Positions 10,984-24,560 of a stretch of 64,000 nt of DNA are shown piece after piece. This stretch comes from Dasyornis broadbenti. Taxonomy: Eukaryota; Chordata; Aves; Passeriformes; Dasyornithidae. Every line of letters begins with the position of its first letter. The stretch's first letter is position 1. Both the position numbers and the translations under genes were made by a program. The DNA is taken from positions 248,180 through 312,179 of the forward strand of contig VZRN01001097.1 in the NCBI GenBank assembly GCA_013397935.1, given 5' to 3'. The notes under the pieces are model-generated. The model was not told the origin of the DNA. It saw only the letters and a program-made list of their open reading frames with translations, and did not search any database.

Positions 10984-13900
10984 TAATGCTGGTTTAAGTG
11001 TGAGCCTTGTTCAAGTCTTCACCCTGAGGCCTTTTAAGGATCCCAGAACAGATAACAGAAGAAACAACTTCCAGTCAGAGTGATGGGAGCAAAATTAAAC
11101 CCCCTCTGAGCTCTGCCAAGAAGCAGCTGTGACTCCCGAATTATTCAAACCCTAGAGAAACATTTTTGGCTTGATTAGATACCATAAATCAAAAGACACA
11201 GTTATTTTATGTCAGGCAGATTATAGGTGCATGCACATCCATCGCTTCCCAGAGATAATATTAAAGAAAAACCAAACAAAATGGAGATTAAAATGGAGAG
11301 TAACTGCAGGAAATAAAGGGTAGAGAGATTATATCTTTCCTTATAAGACAATATGCCAGGGTACAGATAAATGACGTGGACTAACACCTGGGGTTTCTGT
11401 GAAAGTTTCCAAGTCACAGATTCTGGCTGCATAAGTACTGTGCTGCAGGCCATGAAGGCAATGTGGTACCAGCATTACAAGGTCTTCTGCCAAAAGGAGA
11501 GGATATTATCGCTTTCTTAAAGAGAATAAAAAAATTAAGAACCATTTTAAGGCTGATGTACGGTTTCCACACTATAGCAGAGAGCTGAGAGGCCTCCTGG
11601 CAAAATCCTCTGCACCACCAGGCTGGACAGTTGTGTTTGAACATTTCTAGAGCAATAGGTAATTAAGAAAAGAAACACATTCTATAGTAATTGTAAAACC
11701 AAGGACCATCACTCTTAAACACTCTCAAAAGAGTAAATAGGAAGCACTTTCCATCACGTACAAGGGGAAAATTTCTGCTAATGCAGAACATTTTCCTATG
11801 CATGATCATTCAGGAATTCTTTGGCAAACAACTGAGACTACTCTTTATCCTTGCCTGAAAGTGCCTAAAAAGGCTTATAAAACATATGATTTTCAGATTG
11901 GATTCAAACTTGGGATCAACTTGAAGTTGCAGGCACATTTTATAATTCTTTAACAAAACTGCAGGAAGTCCTTAGCTATAAATAAATGAAAGAAGCTAAT
12001 GAATAAAGTATCAGTATCAATTAGTATGGTAGAGTAGAACTCACATAATCTCTTTTAGACATCTACCGGCTTAGGGCACTAAGGTCAGCAGTTCTGCTCA
12101 AAATAAATGAGTAGATGTGCCTGCTTTGGAATAGACAGTCAGCTCCATTACCTTCCTCACCTTCCTCCATTCCAAAACACTGTGTTCTTTTAGTTTTATT
12201 TAAAATGTTTATTAGTGAGTGCAAGACACCTGTCATATACTGTGGTCATTTATATAATTTAATATAAGACACCAATCAGGCAAACTAAAGGCTGTGTTAA
12301 AGTTTGAGATCCAACTGCTAATGCTGCCTCAAAAAAACGAATATACCTGCACCAGTAAACAGTGGTTGCAAAACCAGACAGCTATTCCCAGAACTCCACA
12401 TGGGAGGAAAAACACAGCCCAAAGTCATCTATCTTGGAACAACCAAAGCAGGCTGTATAAAAATACAGAGTATAAAGCAAAACATATTTATTAAACAAGC
12501 TATTCAATTACTAAAAACACAAGTGTCAGCTGACAAGTGACTCTCCTCAGCAGAGATTTATAATTTTGTACAACAGCTCAGGGTATTTTACAGTAACCAG
12601 ACACTGTTTGCTACAGATAATATTGCTTACATCAATTTTCAACTTGTTTTATTATTCCAGTGTAAATTGTTTATGACTACTTATTTTTGTGTTAGTAGAA
12701 ACACTGCAGGATGAGGACTATTTAGATGCCTCTACTGTACAAAGTAAAATCCACCTATTTAAAAAAAAGCAACCTCTCTGAATATAGTAGAAACCTTAGA
12801 AGGATTTAATAACACAGCAATATATACAGGAAAATGTTACAACGCTTCTCTTCTGTCAGTCTTTCAAAGTCAATTATCCACTACTGTAAATTGGTATTGC
12901 CATACAAAAACCCTCATCCTCCCTAAAAGCTTAAGTATTATAAATTTGGGCGTGCCAGGAACTTGATACTTCGCTTTTGCAATACCAATTGTTCCTTGCA
13001 CATGTTCATGCACAAGTGTAACCAATCCTCTAATGAAATCAGGGCTTCCTAATGTATTGCTTCTAGATGCAGAGATGATTCTAGGGAATTCAGCCCTAAA
13101 AATTCAGTGTGTTACTGTTCATTAGTAGGAGTTACCCAACAAGTGCCTATGGGATTGTATCGATTCCCAAGGTCAACAAGCTCAACTGTTTTCAGTTGCT
13201 CAACGTGTTCTTCTCAGGAGCTCTTAGCAAAACAAAGCAAAACATTGAAAACAGGCTGCACAAGATGTGGATTGCCAGAGTTTTGATCTCCTAATACCAC
13301 CTACTGAATGGGAAATAAATAGAGACCACACAACAAGGTTCAGGTCAGAGGCAACAGAAAGCCCCGCACACGGCACAGCTCTGTCCTCCTTTGCTTTTTT
13401 AAACAGATGAGGCCTTGTCTCAGCTCTGCAGGACTGCTGATATGATTTGATGGCCCCTTTTCCATAACCTTTAAAAACACACATTCCCACAGGGACATGC
13501 TCCTGGAATGAGTTTGCATTCCATGACGAGCAGAACACCACCAAGGCTGTGATGGCTCTCAGTAACTGAGGGCTCTGGCTGGGCTGCAGGCTCTGCAAGA
13601 ACGGGACCTTCAGGATCTCAATTTGCTGTGCTCCACACTGCAGTCACTGAATTTTCAGATGAGTTCTGGCACAGGATAAATAAATGCAGCAGCCGCTACA
13701 GTCCCAATATGCAGTCACCTCTGTTGATGGCAAGCACGGGTAAGAAGCACCTCTGCAGACCACAGATGGAAGTCACACAGGCTGCAGGCGCTGCTGACAG
13801 CACTGGGCTGCCAGTTAAGATCTGGAAATTGGGATGCCAAGAACTTCTGTGCCTACAATGTGACTTTGAAGTGCAGCCCAGCCTCGAGGTCATTGCCTAC

Positions 13901-16156
13901 AGCTATTTCCTACTTCACAAACCCATAAGCTTTACCAGGAACCAAATTACAATCTTCACAGTTCCTTGTTTTATTTGACTGTGCACTCCCTTTTTTACTG
14001 GGCACTCACTCAGAGGAACAAACATCACCCGTTCTCATCTAAAACACAGAATTCCTTCAAAGTTGTCAGCTGAGGATTTTAAAGTTTTGAGCTTGAGGCC
14101 CTTCTTCAGATATCTGATAGCAGGGCCAGACCTTTGCTGAAGCACTTTGCAAATCTATCAAGATCATGCTTCCAACACGGTCCTGAGGTCTAACTTCCCC
14201 AGCTTGGCTTCATCTGAGTTTGCTAAACCCTCTACAAACAAAATGCACTTTTTCCCCCCCTTTACTCTTCATATGGATCATTATAAGTTTTGGAGGGAAA
14301 GGAAAAAAGAACCTACCAAGAAAAATCCACCAAACACAAAGAAACCCAAGAATCTTTTACAGGAAGACAGTGACTATAAGGAAAAGGCCAAGCAGTGTAA
14401 TTTAGTGTCGTTATCAGGGCCAGTTCCATTCACCTCAATGCCACCGGTAATCTTTTCTACTTTATTCCAAGAATATATTGACTAAAATTTGGAAATGTCA
14501 AATGCTAAAATCCCCTAAATTCATAAAATACTAGAACAGTCGCCTTTCTTGAGTCTTCAGTTCAGAAACAAAGCTGAAAAAGCTGACAAGTCTCATGAGT
14601 TGAATGCAGTTAATGGAGATGGTGACATTCCATAGATTTTAATCAATGAAAAGGATCCATCCAAGTTTGGCTGAAGAAAATAAATCAGCTTGACTCCAAC
14701 TCAGATTTCGAGCTTGACATACATCCCACTTTGCATTACAACTGCATCAATAAAGTGATGAAAAAAATTTCACAAATCAGAATTAAAAATAAGTCCTTCT
14801 GAAACATTCTTAAAACTGAAAACCAAAACATGCTGAAAATTAAATAAATTTTCACAGGAATGATGCTAAATTTAATCCCCTCATTATCTGCCTTGTAAGG
14901 AAATTCCTGCCACACCACAAATGAAAATGAAGGTCAAACCACACAACTTAACAAGATCACAAAGTAGAGACTTGTTTGTCTCCGAGACAGCTCTTGCAAC
15001 TAAACAGGAACTGAGTCTTAATATATTCCAGGGTTAGAGCTGCATCAGCTTCTGCAGCTCAATATGCTTCAAATCAAGAGCTCTACCACAATTTTTTAAA
15101 AGGACAGACTTTTCCGTCCTGCCACCATGGATTTTTAAGTGCACCATGAGATTTTAGGTCTCCTAAGAGCTTAAGAGACTTTGGGACACAATCAGTAGTA
15201 GAAAACAATAGAAAAATATCAGGTATGAAATTGGAGATCTAATTTTTATGTTTAGATAAAACAGTTTTGTATATGTTTTATTTAGAACTGTTACTAGAGC
15301 AAAGCTTAAAAAACATGCAACATGTTCTTTGTCGTGTGCTTAAAACATACCCAAACTTTGTAGCAGCCAGTAACATTTTGCTAACTGGTCATAAACTTGG
15401 TGGGGTTTTTTCCTCTCTCATTTGAATGTATTCATTAATAATGTTAAAAAAGAAAAATTACTTTTTTAAAATTTAGTGGTACAGTGCAGCTGTGCAACGA
15501 TTTGTGGTGTCATTCATCAAGGATTATGGAGTTTTAATTTCTCTCTTTCAACCTCTCCTTTGTATTCTGTATTGTCTACATAAATAAATGACTGCTTTAG
15601 TTTAGTTCCAGTATTGCCAACTCCTACAATATCATTTTGGTCATGACTTCTGGTGCTTTTCTTTATACCCCAAACGTTAGAATCATGTTTAAGAAGATAA
15701 ACCATACATGTTCTTGTCCTCAATATTAAAGAAGAACCTTGAAAAGGTCGAGCAAATCAACAGCTTCACGGAGCTCAAAGACAAAAAAAAGCAAACCTTA
15801 CTTTTTATTGCATTATTTTTAAAAGTATGATAGCTCTAAAACACTTTTTAAGAAGAATTTTTAAGAATCAGATTCTTCCTTGTGAACAGATTTTGAAATA
15901 ATGTAGGTTCTTCTACCAAGCCAAAAGCATAATTAAATACTTTGGGTAAATCATACACTTAAATCACTTCACCAAAAATTGTCCATTTTCTCCATTTTTT
16001 GCACATAACACAGTTATTTAAGTATCACATAGCAGGAAAGGCAGATAACGGTACCTTTTCTTTAATTCCTCTTAAAACATATAATGTTTATTCTTGAGTA
16101 AAAGGGTTTATTGTTTCATGTCATACTTGCCTCTTTCGCAAGATTTATGCTCTCTC

Positions 16157-16164
16157 TATATAAA
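16157..16164 (+). promoter_or_regulatory. OMD: Candidate TATA box of OMD
   Basis: TATATAAA lies about 190 bases upstream of a strong donor, AG followed by GTAAGG at 16346, and about 3 kb upstream of the OMD coding exon. The distance to that donor suits a short non-coding first exon, as expected for OMD. Nothing else supports it. Confidence 0.4.
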
Positions 16165-16189
16165 TTAGCAAAAAAGATGTTGGCAAGTT

Positions 16190-16345
16190 ACTGTGAAGGT
16201 TGAACTTCAACACCACCACACCAACAGCACTGAATAGCACAACTCCTTCGCAGGAAAGAGACAGGACATAGACATTGTGGAGAGAAAAGAGGAAGGAAGA
16301 TGTTTATAAGAGCTTTTCTATAGCACGTGCTCCACCTTGATTTAG
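16190..16345 (+). other. OMD: Candidate OMD non-coding exon 1
   Basis: The span from about 26 bases past the TATATAAA to the donor TTTAG/GTAAGG. It has no long reading frame and includes a purine-rich GAGAGAAAAGAGGAAGGAAG stretch. It would splice to the acceptor at 19177-19178. The 5' end is a guess from TATA spacing. Confidence 0.35.
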
Positions 16346-19178
16346 GTAAGGTTAAATTTTTTACTGTTTCTTAACTTCATCCTCAGAGGACAAACCCTTT
16401 GCAGAACTGAATCACTGCAGCTGAATCCGCACTATGAACTAATAATCTCTGTAATATTTTACTGAAGTTTTATTCTCTTTTGTTTTTTTTTTCAAATGGG
16501 AGTTGGTAACACTGAAAGAATCCTGCCAATTATTGAAGCGATTTTAACAAAAGGAGGAATTGCTTCACAGCCTTATGACACAGCATCTACAGCAAGTGAT
16601 GATGTGGCACAAAGCCGTTTTTTTCTTTTTACTGGCAAATCAGAAGAGGGACCAAGGCTGTTATTTTGTGTTGCCTTCCCACAAGGCTCCTCACCACAAA
16701 ATATGGCTTAGACAGACCTTTTGTTCCTCCAGCTGGGGTAGGCTATGTCTCAGATGATTTCACCAGCACAAGAACTTGCTGCCCTCTACAACTTGAACTT
16801 CTCAGACTTCCAAGGAGTAAGTTATCTTGGTAAGCAGGAATAAAATGAACCTATTGTGTTGTTTTTTTCAGTGAAGAGTGATTCATGCATGTTATATAAC
16901 ATTTAGCTTTCAGCTAGTAAACTGCTTACAAATACAGTTACTGAGATCTGAGTTCCTTACAGATGGTAGAGAATCAAGCTTTTAAGATTTTTCTATTTTT
17001 TTTTTCAGTGTTGTAATTATGTGTTTTATCGTATCGTGTGCATCTGACTTGCATCTCCTGTTATCAAGTTTCACACCTGACATGGCTATTTTAAAGCTAG
17101 TTAAGTTCTCAGAAATATTTCAGGAGGAGGTGTCAGTGTCCTCCAGTGCTTTGAGACACAACCTGCAAGCCTGGCAGGACAGTTACTATTCTACCAATAA
17201 GATACTCAACTATAGCCAAGGTATTAAAAGGTCCCCACAAAACCAACTCCTCTCTCTCCATAAAATCTGTGGGAGACTTCGGTGTGTATTACTTCTTATG
17301 TATCATTTCATCTGACATGATGGGATTTCTCTTCACATTGCCCACATGGCAAGTGGATCAACCCCATAAAGGCCTTAGTCCTCAAACAGAGCGACTTTGC
17401 AGAGTTGTTTGTCCTGGTTTCTAAGGACAGTTGGGGCACTGAGAACAAAAAATATTAATTGGAAATTTTGTGACATGGAATAGAAGTGCTGAGAGAATGA
17501 AACCAGAAGGTGAAGCACAAATTCTGGACTGCAACTGAAGAGGGGGGGAATCAAAAGGAAACAAAATCAAAAGCAAAGGGGACAGATTGCGTAAGGATCT
17601 GTTCCACAAAACCAGAAGGCAGTCACGGGAGTCAGAGACAGATTTTACGTATGTAGACACCAACAGGACTGATCAGAAGATGGTAAGATATTCTCATGTT
17701 CTGATACACGCTGCCTGAAATCTGAAGCGCAGTGACTCCCTCCCAAAGCACAGCCCAGCAAGTGCCTGCACAGTTTATGGGCACAGTGCATTTTAAGCAC
17801 CACTGACAGTGCGAGGCTGCTCTGTGACTCTGCTAATTGCTTAATTAGCTCCGAAATCCCAGGATGCTGCAGGAATATGGAGCTTCTGGCTTTGCTAAGG
17901 ACCTGCCTAGAACGGAGCTCCAAACGACTGACTCCACTCAAATCTCTTTTCAAGGTTTTAATCATTTATGAAGCCTGATTACACTGAAATACAAAGTTAG
18001 ATATGCAGGTCAGGCAACGCCACACGATGACGCCCACCGGCACACACAGGCTCTGTGCCACACAGGACGATTACAAGGATGCATTAAACTCAAGGAGAAA
18101 AGTAGCAACAAACTCCTGAAAATTCTCTCTCTCTTGTTCAGTTCGTAGAATACATCATGCATTAGGTAATCACCACTAGGAATCATCAAGAAATGACCAC
18201 TTGTAAGTCTCATCTCCTTTGTTACTGATACTGTTCAGTAAACAAATACAGAGATTAACAAGGAAACAAAGAGTCCCTTGGGTACAAAACATATAGGAAA
18301 AAGCCTGAGAATATTTGCTTTTCTCTCTCTGCTTCAGGGTTCTTGTACTATACTGAGCAAAGTCTCTTAAACTTTTCCATGATTTCTGTGGTTTGACCTG
18401 CAATGTAATATTTTGACTCATCTGCTGTTTAAGTTGAACAGCTTGACATGATTCACAACTCTTACTCTGCCAAATAACAGGGTTCCTCTGACTGCACAAA
18501 GTGCTCTAAAATGTTAGACTGGCTTTGAGCATCAGAAATTTGACCTGCAAAATGATTTGCCATCAGGATTTCACCTCAGAAGGGAACCTGGAAGATAAGT
18601 TAGTTCACATCTGCAAAGAATATTTGATTACAGAGGTACAAGAAGACTTCAGGGAAAACTTATCACTGAAGATTTTACACCATGTGCAGTGCACGATGGT
18701 TGAACTGTACTGGATTTAACTAAATGATGGGAACAGAAAAATCACATCATCAACACACAATACTAAGTCAGTCACGTTTTGCGGAAAATAGAAAAACAGC
18801 ACAAAATGCCACAGAACATATAATTTGCAAAGCCACATAAATTTCTATTTTACAGAATATACAATATTTCCAAGTAATCTACTTCAATGTTCTCTTTATA
18901 GAGCCAATCCTGTTATGTTACCCTTCTGTACCAAGCATAGCACAGGTACAAAGCTGTTCCTTGTCTGAAGTCAGAACAGAAAATGGCTGTTTACTTCAAG
19001 GACAATAAATTTATTTATGTTTTCTGTGTGGAAAGTACAGAACAAAACTAGGGTTTACTAATAATGTCACGGGCAATGTTGCCAAAAAAAGGCATTATTC
19101 TACTTAATTATATATTGCTGCTTCTTAAAACATTTACTTTATGACTATCTAAAACTTAATGTTTCTTCTCATCAACAG

Positions 19179-20134
19179 GTCACAACATACACATTTAAGT
19201 ATGGGGATTCTGAGCCAGCTTTTGATCTTTCACCTCCTCTGGGCTGCTCTGGTCTTTTGTCAATATGAAGACTATGATTTTGAGGATGAATATGGTGGGG
19301 AACCAGATCATCAACTTCCATATTATTTTAACCCAAACACCCAAGCTGAAGTTCCTCGTTTTCCTTTTCCAGTTGAGTGTGCCAGGGAATGCTTTTGTCC
19401 ACCAGCTTTTCCCTTATCCATGTATTGTGATCACCGGAAACTCAAGACAATACCAAACATCCCCAGTCACGTGCAACAGCTTTATCTGCAAAACAACAAC
19501 ATTGAAGCTGTGCCTGCAGGACCATTCACTAATGTTACCTTTGTAAGGGAAATTAACCTCAGCTACAACAAAATTAAATTCCATATGATTGACCATGGTA
19601 TTTTTGCCAAGCTTTCAAACTTAGTGCAACTTCATTTACAACATAATGAGTTAGAAGAATTTCCATTCCCTCTGCCCAGCTCTCTAGAGAGACTCCTCCT
19701 TGGTTTCAATAAAATTTCCCAGCTACCTGGAAATGCATTGGAAGGACTGCCCAACGTGACCATGCTTGATCTTTGCAATAACTTACTTGATGACTCAGTA
19801 TTCAAAGGAAAACCCTTTTCCAATATGAAAAATTTAATGCAGCTCAACTTATGCAACAACAAATTACAGACTATGCCTCCTGATCTACCACCATCACTTC
19901 GGCATCTCTCTCTCGAAAATAACTCCATTTCTCATATTCCAGAAAACTATTTCAGCAGACTTCCCCAAATCGTTGCTCTAAGAATGTCCCACAATAATCT
20001 GCAGAACATTCCACCAAACACCTTCAATCTACCCAACCTTCTGGAACTTAATCTTGGGCATAACAAATTGAAACAAGTATTCTATATTCCAAGAAGTCTG
20101 CAGCATTTGTACATTGAAGGCAATGAAATTGAAA
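19179..20134 (+). CDS. OMD: OMD exon 2 (first coding exon)
   Basis: Begins after TTCTTCTCATCAACAG, has 22 bases of 5' UTR, then the ATG at 19201. It encodes residues 1-311 and ends one base into codon 312 at GAAA/GTAGGT. It carries the signal peptide, tyrosine-rich region, cysteine cluster and nearly all LRRs. Confidence 0.93.
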
Positions 20135-21015
20135 GTAGGTTGATGGTTAAACTTCGTAAAAAGCAATGAACTTAGTGGATTTTGGCATTGGTCGTGGGAG
20201 GAGTGTGGGGAGAATATCATCCTAATATTATTCAGGATGCAATATAAACATATCCTCAGTCACTTGAGATCAATTTGAAATTAGAGAGGATTTAATTTTT
20301 AAGCTTATCCCTAATTTGCAATTCTTTGTAAAAGTTAATACCAGTTTTTCATATAACAAGCTAAAATCTTTTTGAAAGTTGCCTCTGATTTGGCAACTGA
20401 TAAAAACAAACAGAAAAAAGGAATTATGAAAACATTTCATTCACATAAAACAATAATTAAAAATTGAAGTGGTAGCCGCATTTGTTTTTTTCTTTACCCC
20501 ACAACCTTATACATTGCAAACCCCCAAATTGGTACCACTGTCGTTTACAAAACTGATTTAAAACACAGAGAAGGGTTATATTGCTGGGCAAAAAGTATTT
20601 TCCATTTTAAATTTCAAAACGTAAGTATCACCTTTGTAACAGGTCTTAAATATAACCACTTTCTGCATTTTAATTAATACTGTTCTCTCTTACAGACATC
20701 AATGTGACCTTGATGTGTCCAACTCTGGACCCTCTCAACATCCATCAGTTAACTTACATACGGGTGGACCAGAACAAGCTCACGAGCCCGATCAGCACCT
20801 ACGCCTTCTTCTGCTTCCCTCTCATCAGAACCATTTATTATGGAGAGCAAAATGTCACTGTCAGCAGATCAACTCAGCTCAGAACACCGGTGTTTCGGCG
20901 GTTTTTAACACCAGAGGAATTCCAGGAAGCAGAAGACAATCGTGAAACACTCAATCAAGAAACTGAAGAAGATCATGAAGCAGAAGACAGCTATTTTCAT
21001 CCTTACTATCACTGA
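19201..21015 (+). CDS. OMD: Osteomodulin (osteoadherin)
   Basis: Complete coding region of a 417-aa class II small leucine-rich-repeat keratan-sulfate proteoglycan, secreted to bone and dentine matrix, where it binds hydroxyapatite, collagen and cells. Exons are 19201-20134 and 20696-21015. Residues 1-20 form a signal peptide. Residues 21-43 are rich in Tyr, Asp and Glu, a likely tyrosine-sulfation stretch. Cys60, 64, 66 and 76 fit the class II pattern C-x3-C-x-C-x9-C. About ten LRRs follow, then the C-terminal cap with Cys319 and Cys351, and an acidic tail from about residue 380 to the end. N-x-S/T sequons include FTNVTF, INLSYN, PNVTML, ENNSIS, INVTLM and QNVTVS. The length is close to human (421 aa). 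The frame runs upstream to an ATG at 19159, but an acceptor at 19177-19178 lies between, so the ATG at 19201 before the signal peptide is the start. Confidence 0.97.
20696..21015 (+). CDS. OMD: OMD exon 3 (terminal coding exon)
   Basis: Begins after CTCTCTTACAG and completes codon 312 as Asn. It encodes the ear repeat with LTYIRVDQNKL and FFCFP, the IYYGEQ segment, the FRRF motif and the acidic tail ending HPYYH, then TGA at 21013-21015. The intron before it is 561 bp. Confidence 0.96.
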
Positions 21016-21365
21016 AGTCATCATTGTTAATAAGTATATATGGAAACTTTTCATTAGTCTGGGTTATTCGTGTCTGTCCTAGAACATCTGGATAGTTTGG
21101 GATATTCAAGATGCATCTATAAAGCGGAGATAGGACTTTGAAGTAGGTAAATGTCCTATTATTGGTGTAGTAAAACACAATACTAGGAACAAAGAGCCCT
21201 CACCTGAGTATTAGATAAAAGTCTGGCACATAATCTGGGTTCATGATGGGCTCACCTTTGGGTGAGCAGCCTAAGTGAAAGAAAATTGACCTGAAAAGCT
21301 TTTCTGTTCTAAAGTGATCCAATTGTAAAAGGACTAAAATAAAAGTCAATGTCAGACTCAATAGG
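21016..21365 (+). other. OMD: OMD 3' UTR with candidate poly(A) signal
   Basis: The sequence after the stop holds AATAAA at 21338-21343, followed by TCAATGTCAG. That gives a short UTR of about 350 bases. Longer forms are possible because the AT-rich downstream DNA has further hexamer-like sequences. Confidence 0.4.
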
Positions 21366-23479
21366 AACAAATGACCAAGGCCAAAAATCCATCCAGCTCT
21401 ACAATCTACTGCTGACAGCAGAAGCAAAGAGACACACTAGAGAAAAAGACAAGAGGATAAGATCACAGAATACTTCCACACAAGGTTCCTTCACATCTCC
21501 CAGAAATACAGATGTTTCTTCTTCCAATTTCTAACTGGATGAGAAAATCACAAATGTAGAGCTTCAAACCTTCCCTATACTGTTTTAAGTGTCCTGGCAA
21601 GGTATATTATAATATTTACTTCTCTGGCTGTACCTCAACTATCACAATCTTTCAAATGAGATTTCAGCTCATTACTAACACAGGCAATAAACAATCTTTC
21701 ACCAAGCTGCTGGGATCTAGGGAAATGCATGCGCATGAACACATCTAAATCATTAGCATTTATATTTTCCCTATGCTTCAGCCCATGTTATTTTAGAACA
21801 CACATAGAAATGTAATGTAATCTTTTCATTTAGAATTATTCATCAAGTAGAAAAGGAACAAAGAGAAGCATTGCAGATTTTTTAAACTATTAATTTAGAC
21901 TATGCCTCTGCATAAATTAATACCAATCAGCTGTATTCTGCTTCAAAGTAGAATCAACATTGCTTTAAGTAACCTGAAGAACTCTTTGAGCTATGCACAC
22001 TTTTTTGTCAAGTCTTATGACATATCTAGAAACAGATCCAGATAACTACAGGGGAAGATAACACTATAGAGCACTTTTTTGCTTTTTTAATTTCCCTTCT
22101 TTATTTTTCAGCACTTTTTCCCTGATAGAGCTTTACTAGCTGTAAGGAAAAATCACAATTTTCCACAGCAAAATTAAATGTTTGCAAGTAATAGATCCAT
22201 ACATTGTACTACCAACTTCGCTTAATTTTATGTAGTCTTTTTAGTTGTCTTACACTTAAAGTATAATGTAATCAGATTTCTATTAGAATTTCTAAGAAGT
22301 TAGGCAGGTTTCATTTCTTCTTAGAATTTCAGTTATTTTTTAAGCCCATCTTCACATATATGGTTTCTGATGCATCGCGTGAAATATTAAGAAAATGAAA
22401 ATACTTAATGACTTTTTTTAAGAGAGAGAGATTTACTGTAAAGTTATGAATATAAACTTTAAGAATAGATAGAGTGTTTAAGGATAACTGGTTGTAAGAA
22501 TTTGTGGGTACAAACTTTATTCTATCATTATTTTGTTGTGTATCTTCAGCCAAGAAACTCAAGAAATCTGTTCCTCTCTCCTTCCCCTTTTTTTATCTGC
22601 ATTCTGAACAGATACAGTATTCACAGCAAAACATTTTATGTTTGCACCACAGATTCATAGCACTACAGAATTTGTCTTCCTCTTTTAAAAAACCAAAAAT
22701 TATTAACATTTATCACCCTCAAATACCTCTGGGTTCATCAATAAGGAACACATGCATGTATTCATTCCTTCGTTTAAGTACTCAAAAACATATATGTACA
22801 GTATATACAAGAATTTAGATAAATCTATACCTTTACAGTTTTATTAATATATACATGTTGCATATTAACCTTAAGGAACCTTTCAACTATTTCAGATTTT
22901 AAGTGAAGGGTACACAAAATGCAAAGCTAAAAGAGGCTTTTTTGAAAAGTTTGCTCAGCTTTAAAAATAAAATAACACTACCAGCCATGGTATGAATATT
23001 ACATATTTTATCACAAACTTTCTGCTTTTTAAAAACATTTATTTTTAAAACATTTATGAAAGCTTAGCTGAATTTTAAAGTAGAATTCAAGATATTGACT
23101 TTGCTGCAACTCGTTATATGCATTTCCTAAAGTCAAACTGGAAATTATTGAAAACTTCAGAGCTGTCTCATTACACTCAACTCATACAAGTGGAACATGA
23201 AATTTGTATTACAAACAGAACTATTGTAACCCACTTTTCTTTCAGTTAATATTATCAGATTTCATCTGTGGCAAATAGGACACTTATTCTAGAAAAGCTT
23301 TTATAATGGACATGGAAGTAAAGATTTGGTAGCCTTAGAGAAATAAGAATTTATAATAAAGTACTGGATAAATGGATATGTCGCTGAATGCAATTTGCTC
23401 TGGTAACACTGGGGATGCCTTCTGTAAAAGTCACGATGTTTTTGCCTTGCAAATATCTCGGAGTTCTCTGAGGGAATAG

Positions 23480-24560
23480 TGAAGAATGTGGAACGGGGAG
23501 ATCATGGTCCAAACAGCCTACAAAAATTTCTAAAGGTTTTTAAGGAAATTAAGCTGTCACAGAATAAGAGGCAACAGTATGAACAAAACCCAAATAAAAT
23601 GTAAGAAACAGCCCAAGAATAAATGGTCAGTTCTTACTGAGGAGGTGTTCCCACTGGTGGCAGCTTTGCAAAGGGCCTGTGCTGGAATTTATTCCATTTA
23701 AGATGCTAGCAAGTGATAGACAAAGCAGGCTGAGAAGTGAGATGCCAACAACTGCTAAGTGTCGCTGAAGAATGGCTGTAACAGCTCCTCAGGATGCTAA
23801 AACAGGCAGTGAAGCTCATCACTGTTAAATGAGAAGTGATGTCCATGGAAATGAAGATTTTAGTTTCACATCAAAACTAATGAAGGATGACCTCACCAGG
23901 AGCAAGACTCAGAAGTGGTTCAGTGGCAATAGGTGTTCAGTGAAAACACTGGCTTAGTGCTCAGCAGTCATAAAAAGCAAACTCAACTGCAGAGAGTAAA
24001 CAGAGAGAAAAGGAAAACGAGACATCAAGACACTGCCATAAACCTGTGGCTCACTCAGACATTAAACATAGCACTGATTTCCAAGGCCTCAGGTAGCTGG
24101 TGTAATCACATAGGGCATGATTAGAAAAGGGTTAGAGAAAGGTAATGAGGTCGCCAAAGGTAAGGAATGGCTTCTATATAAACAACATGGAATGCACTAG
24201 GACTCAGCAGCTCAGCAAAGAGATAGCTGAGGGGGCATACAGAAGATATCCACAAAATTATGAGTTACATCGACATCAGGGGTCTGGGGATCACCTGCTC
24301 CAGTACACGGGAAGGAGCCATCAAGTGAAGCTCATGTGTCCCATCTACCTGAGGACACAGTGAATGCAGCAGCAATTTTAGACATGGTGTCGAGAAAAGA
24401 CTGGAAAAGTAATTGTATTCCCTGGAATGATCCATTAAAGGCTGTTAAACAAAGCACAGTAGGTGCAAAAGTGCTGAGCTGAACATAGCTGGAGAATGGA
24501 AGAACATTTGAAGACAGGATAGAGACAAGGGTCATAAGTGACTCTCCTGTTCTCAGTCTT
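23480..24560 (+). mobile_element. Old, degraded CR1-like LINE
   Basis: Scattered matches in the order expected of an old CR1 copy. They include a ttaaggaaattaagctg piece near 23540, AATAAATGGTCAGTTCTTAC near 23620, GGGCCTGTGCTGGAATTTAT near 23670, and near 24220 a span ending CACAAAATTATGAGTTAC that resembles CR1 gatagaggtctataaaattatga. Heavily mutated, with no usable frame. The boundaries are approximate. Confidence 0.5.

Larger units (their letters stand above)
4331..16150. other. ASPN-OMD intergenic region (also CENPP intron)
   Basis: About 12 kb of AT-rich non-coding DNA with two CR1 fragments, listed separately. Open stretches such as those near 5400, 8259-8579, 10643 and 13224 resemble no protein I know and lack flanking splice logic, so I call no gene. 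The whole interval is also intron of CENPP on the other strand. Confidence 0.6.

Noticed and set aside
10643..11083. 146-codon frame on the + strand
   Set aside because: Much of it is the CR1 3' end at 10846-10983; the peptide has no domain.
16496..16711. 71-codon frame just downstream of the candidate OMD first exon
   Set aside because: It lies in the proposed OMD intron, has no donor at its end and resembles no protein I know.
19159..19200. Upstream ATG extending the OMD frame by 14 codons
   Set aside because: A splice acceptor (CATCAACAG) falls inside the extension, and the signal peptide starts at the second ATG (19201), as in the family.
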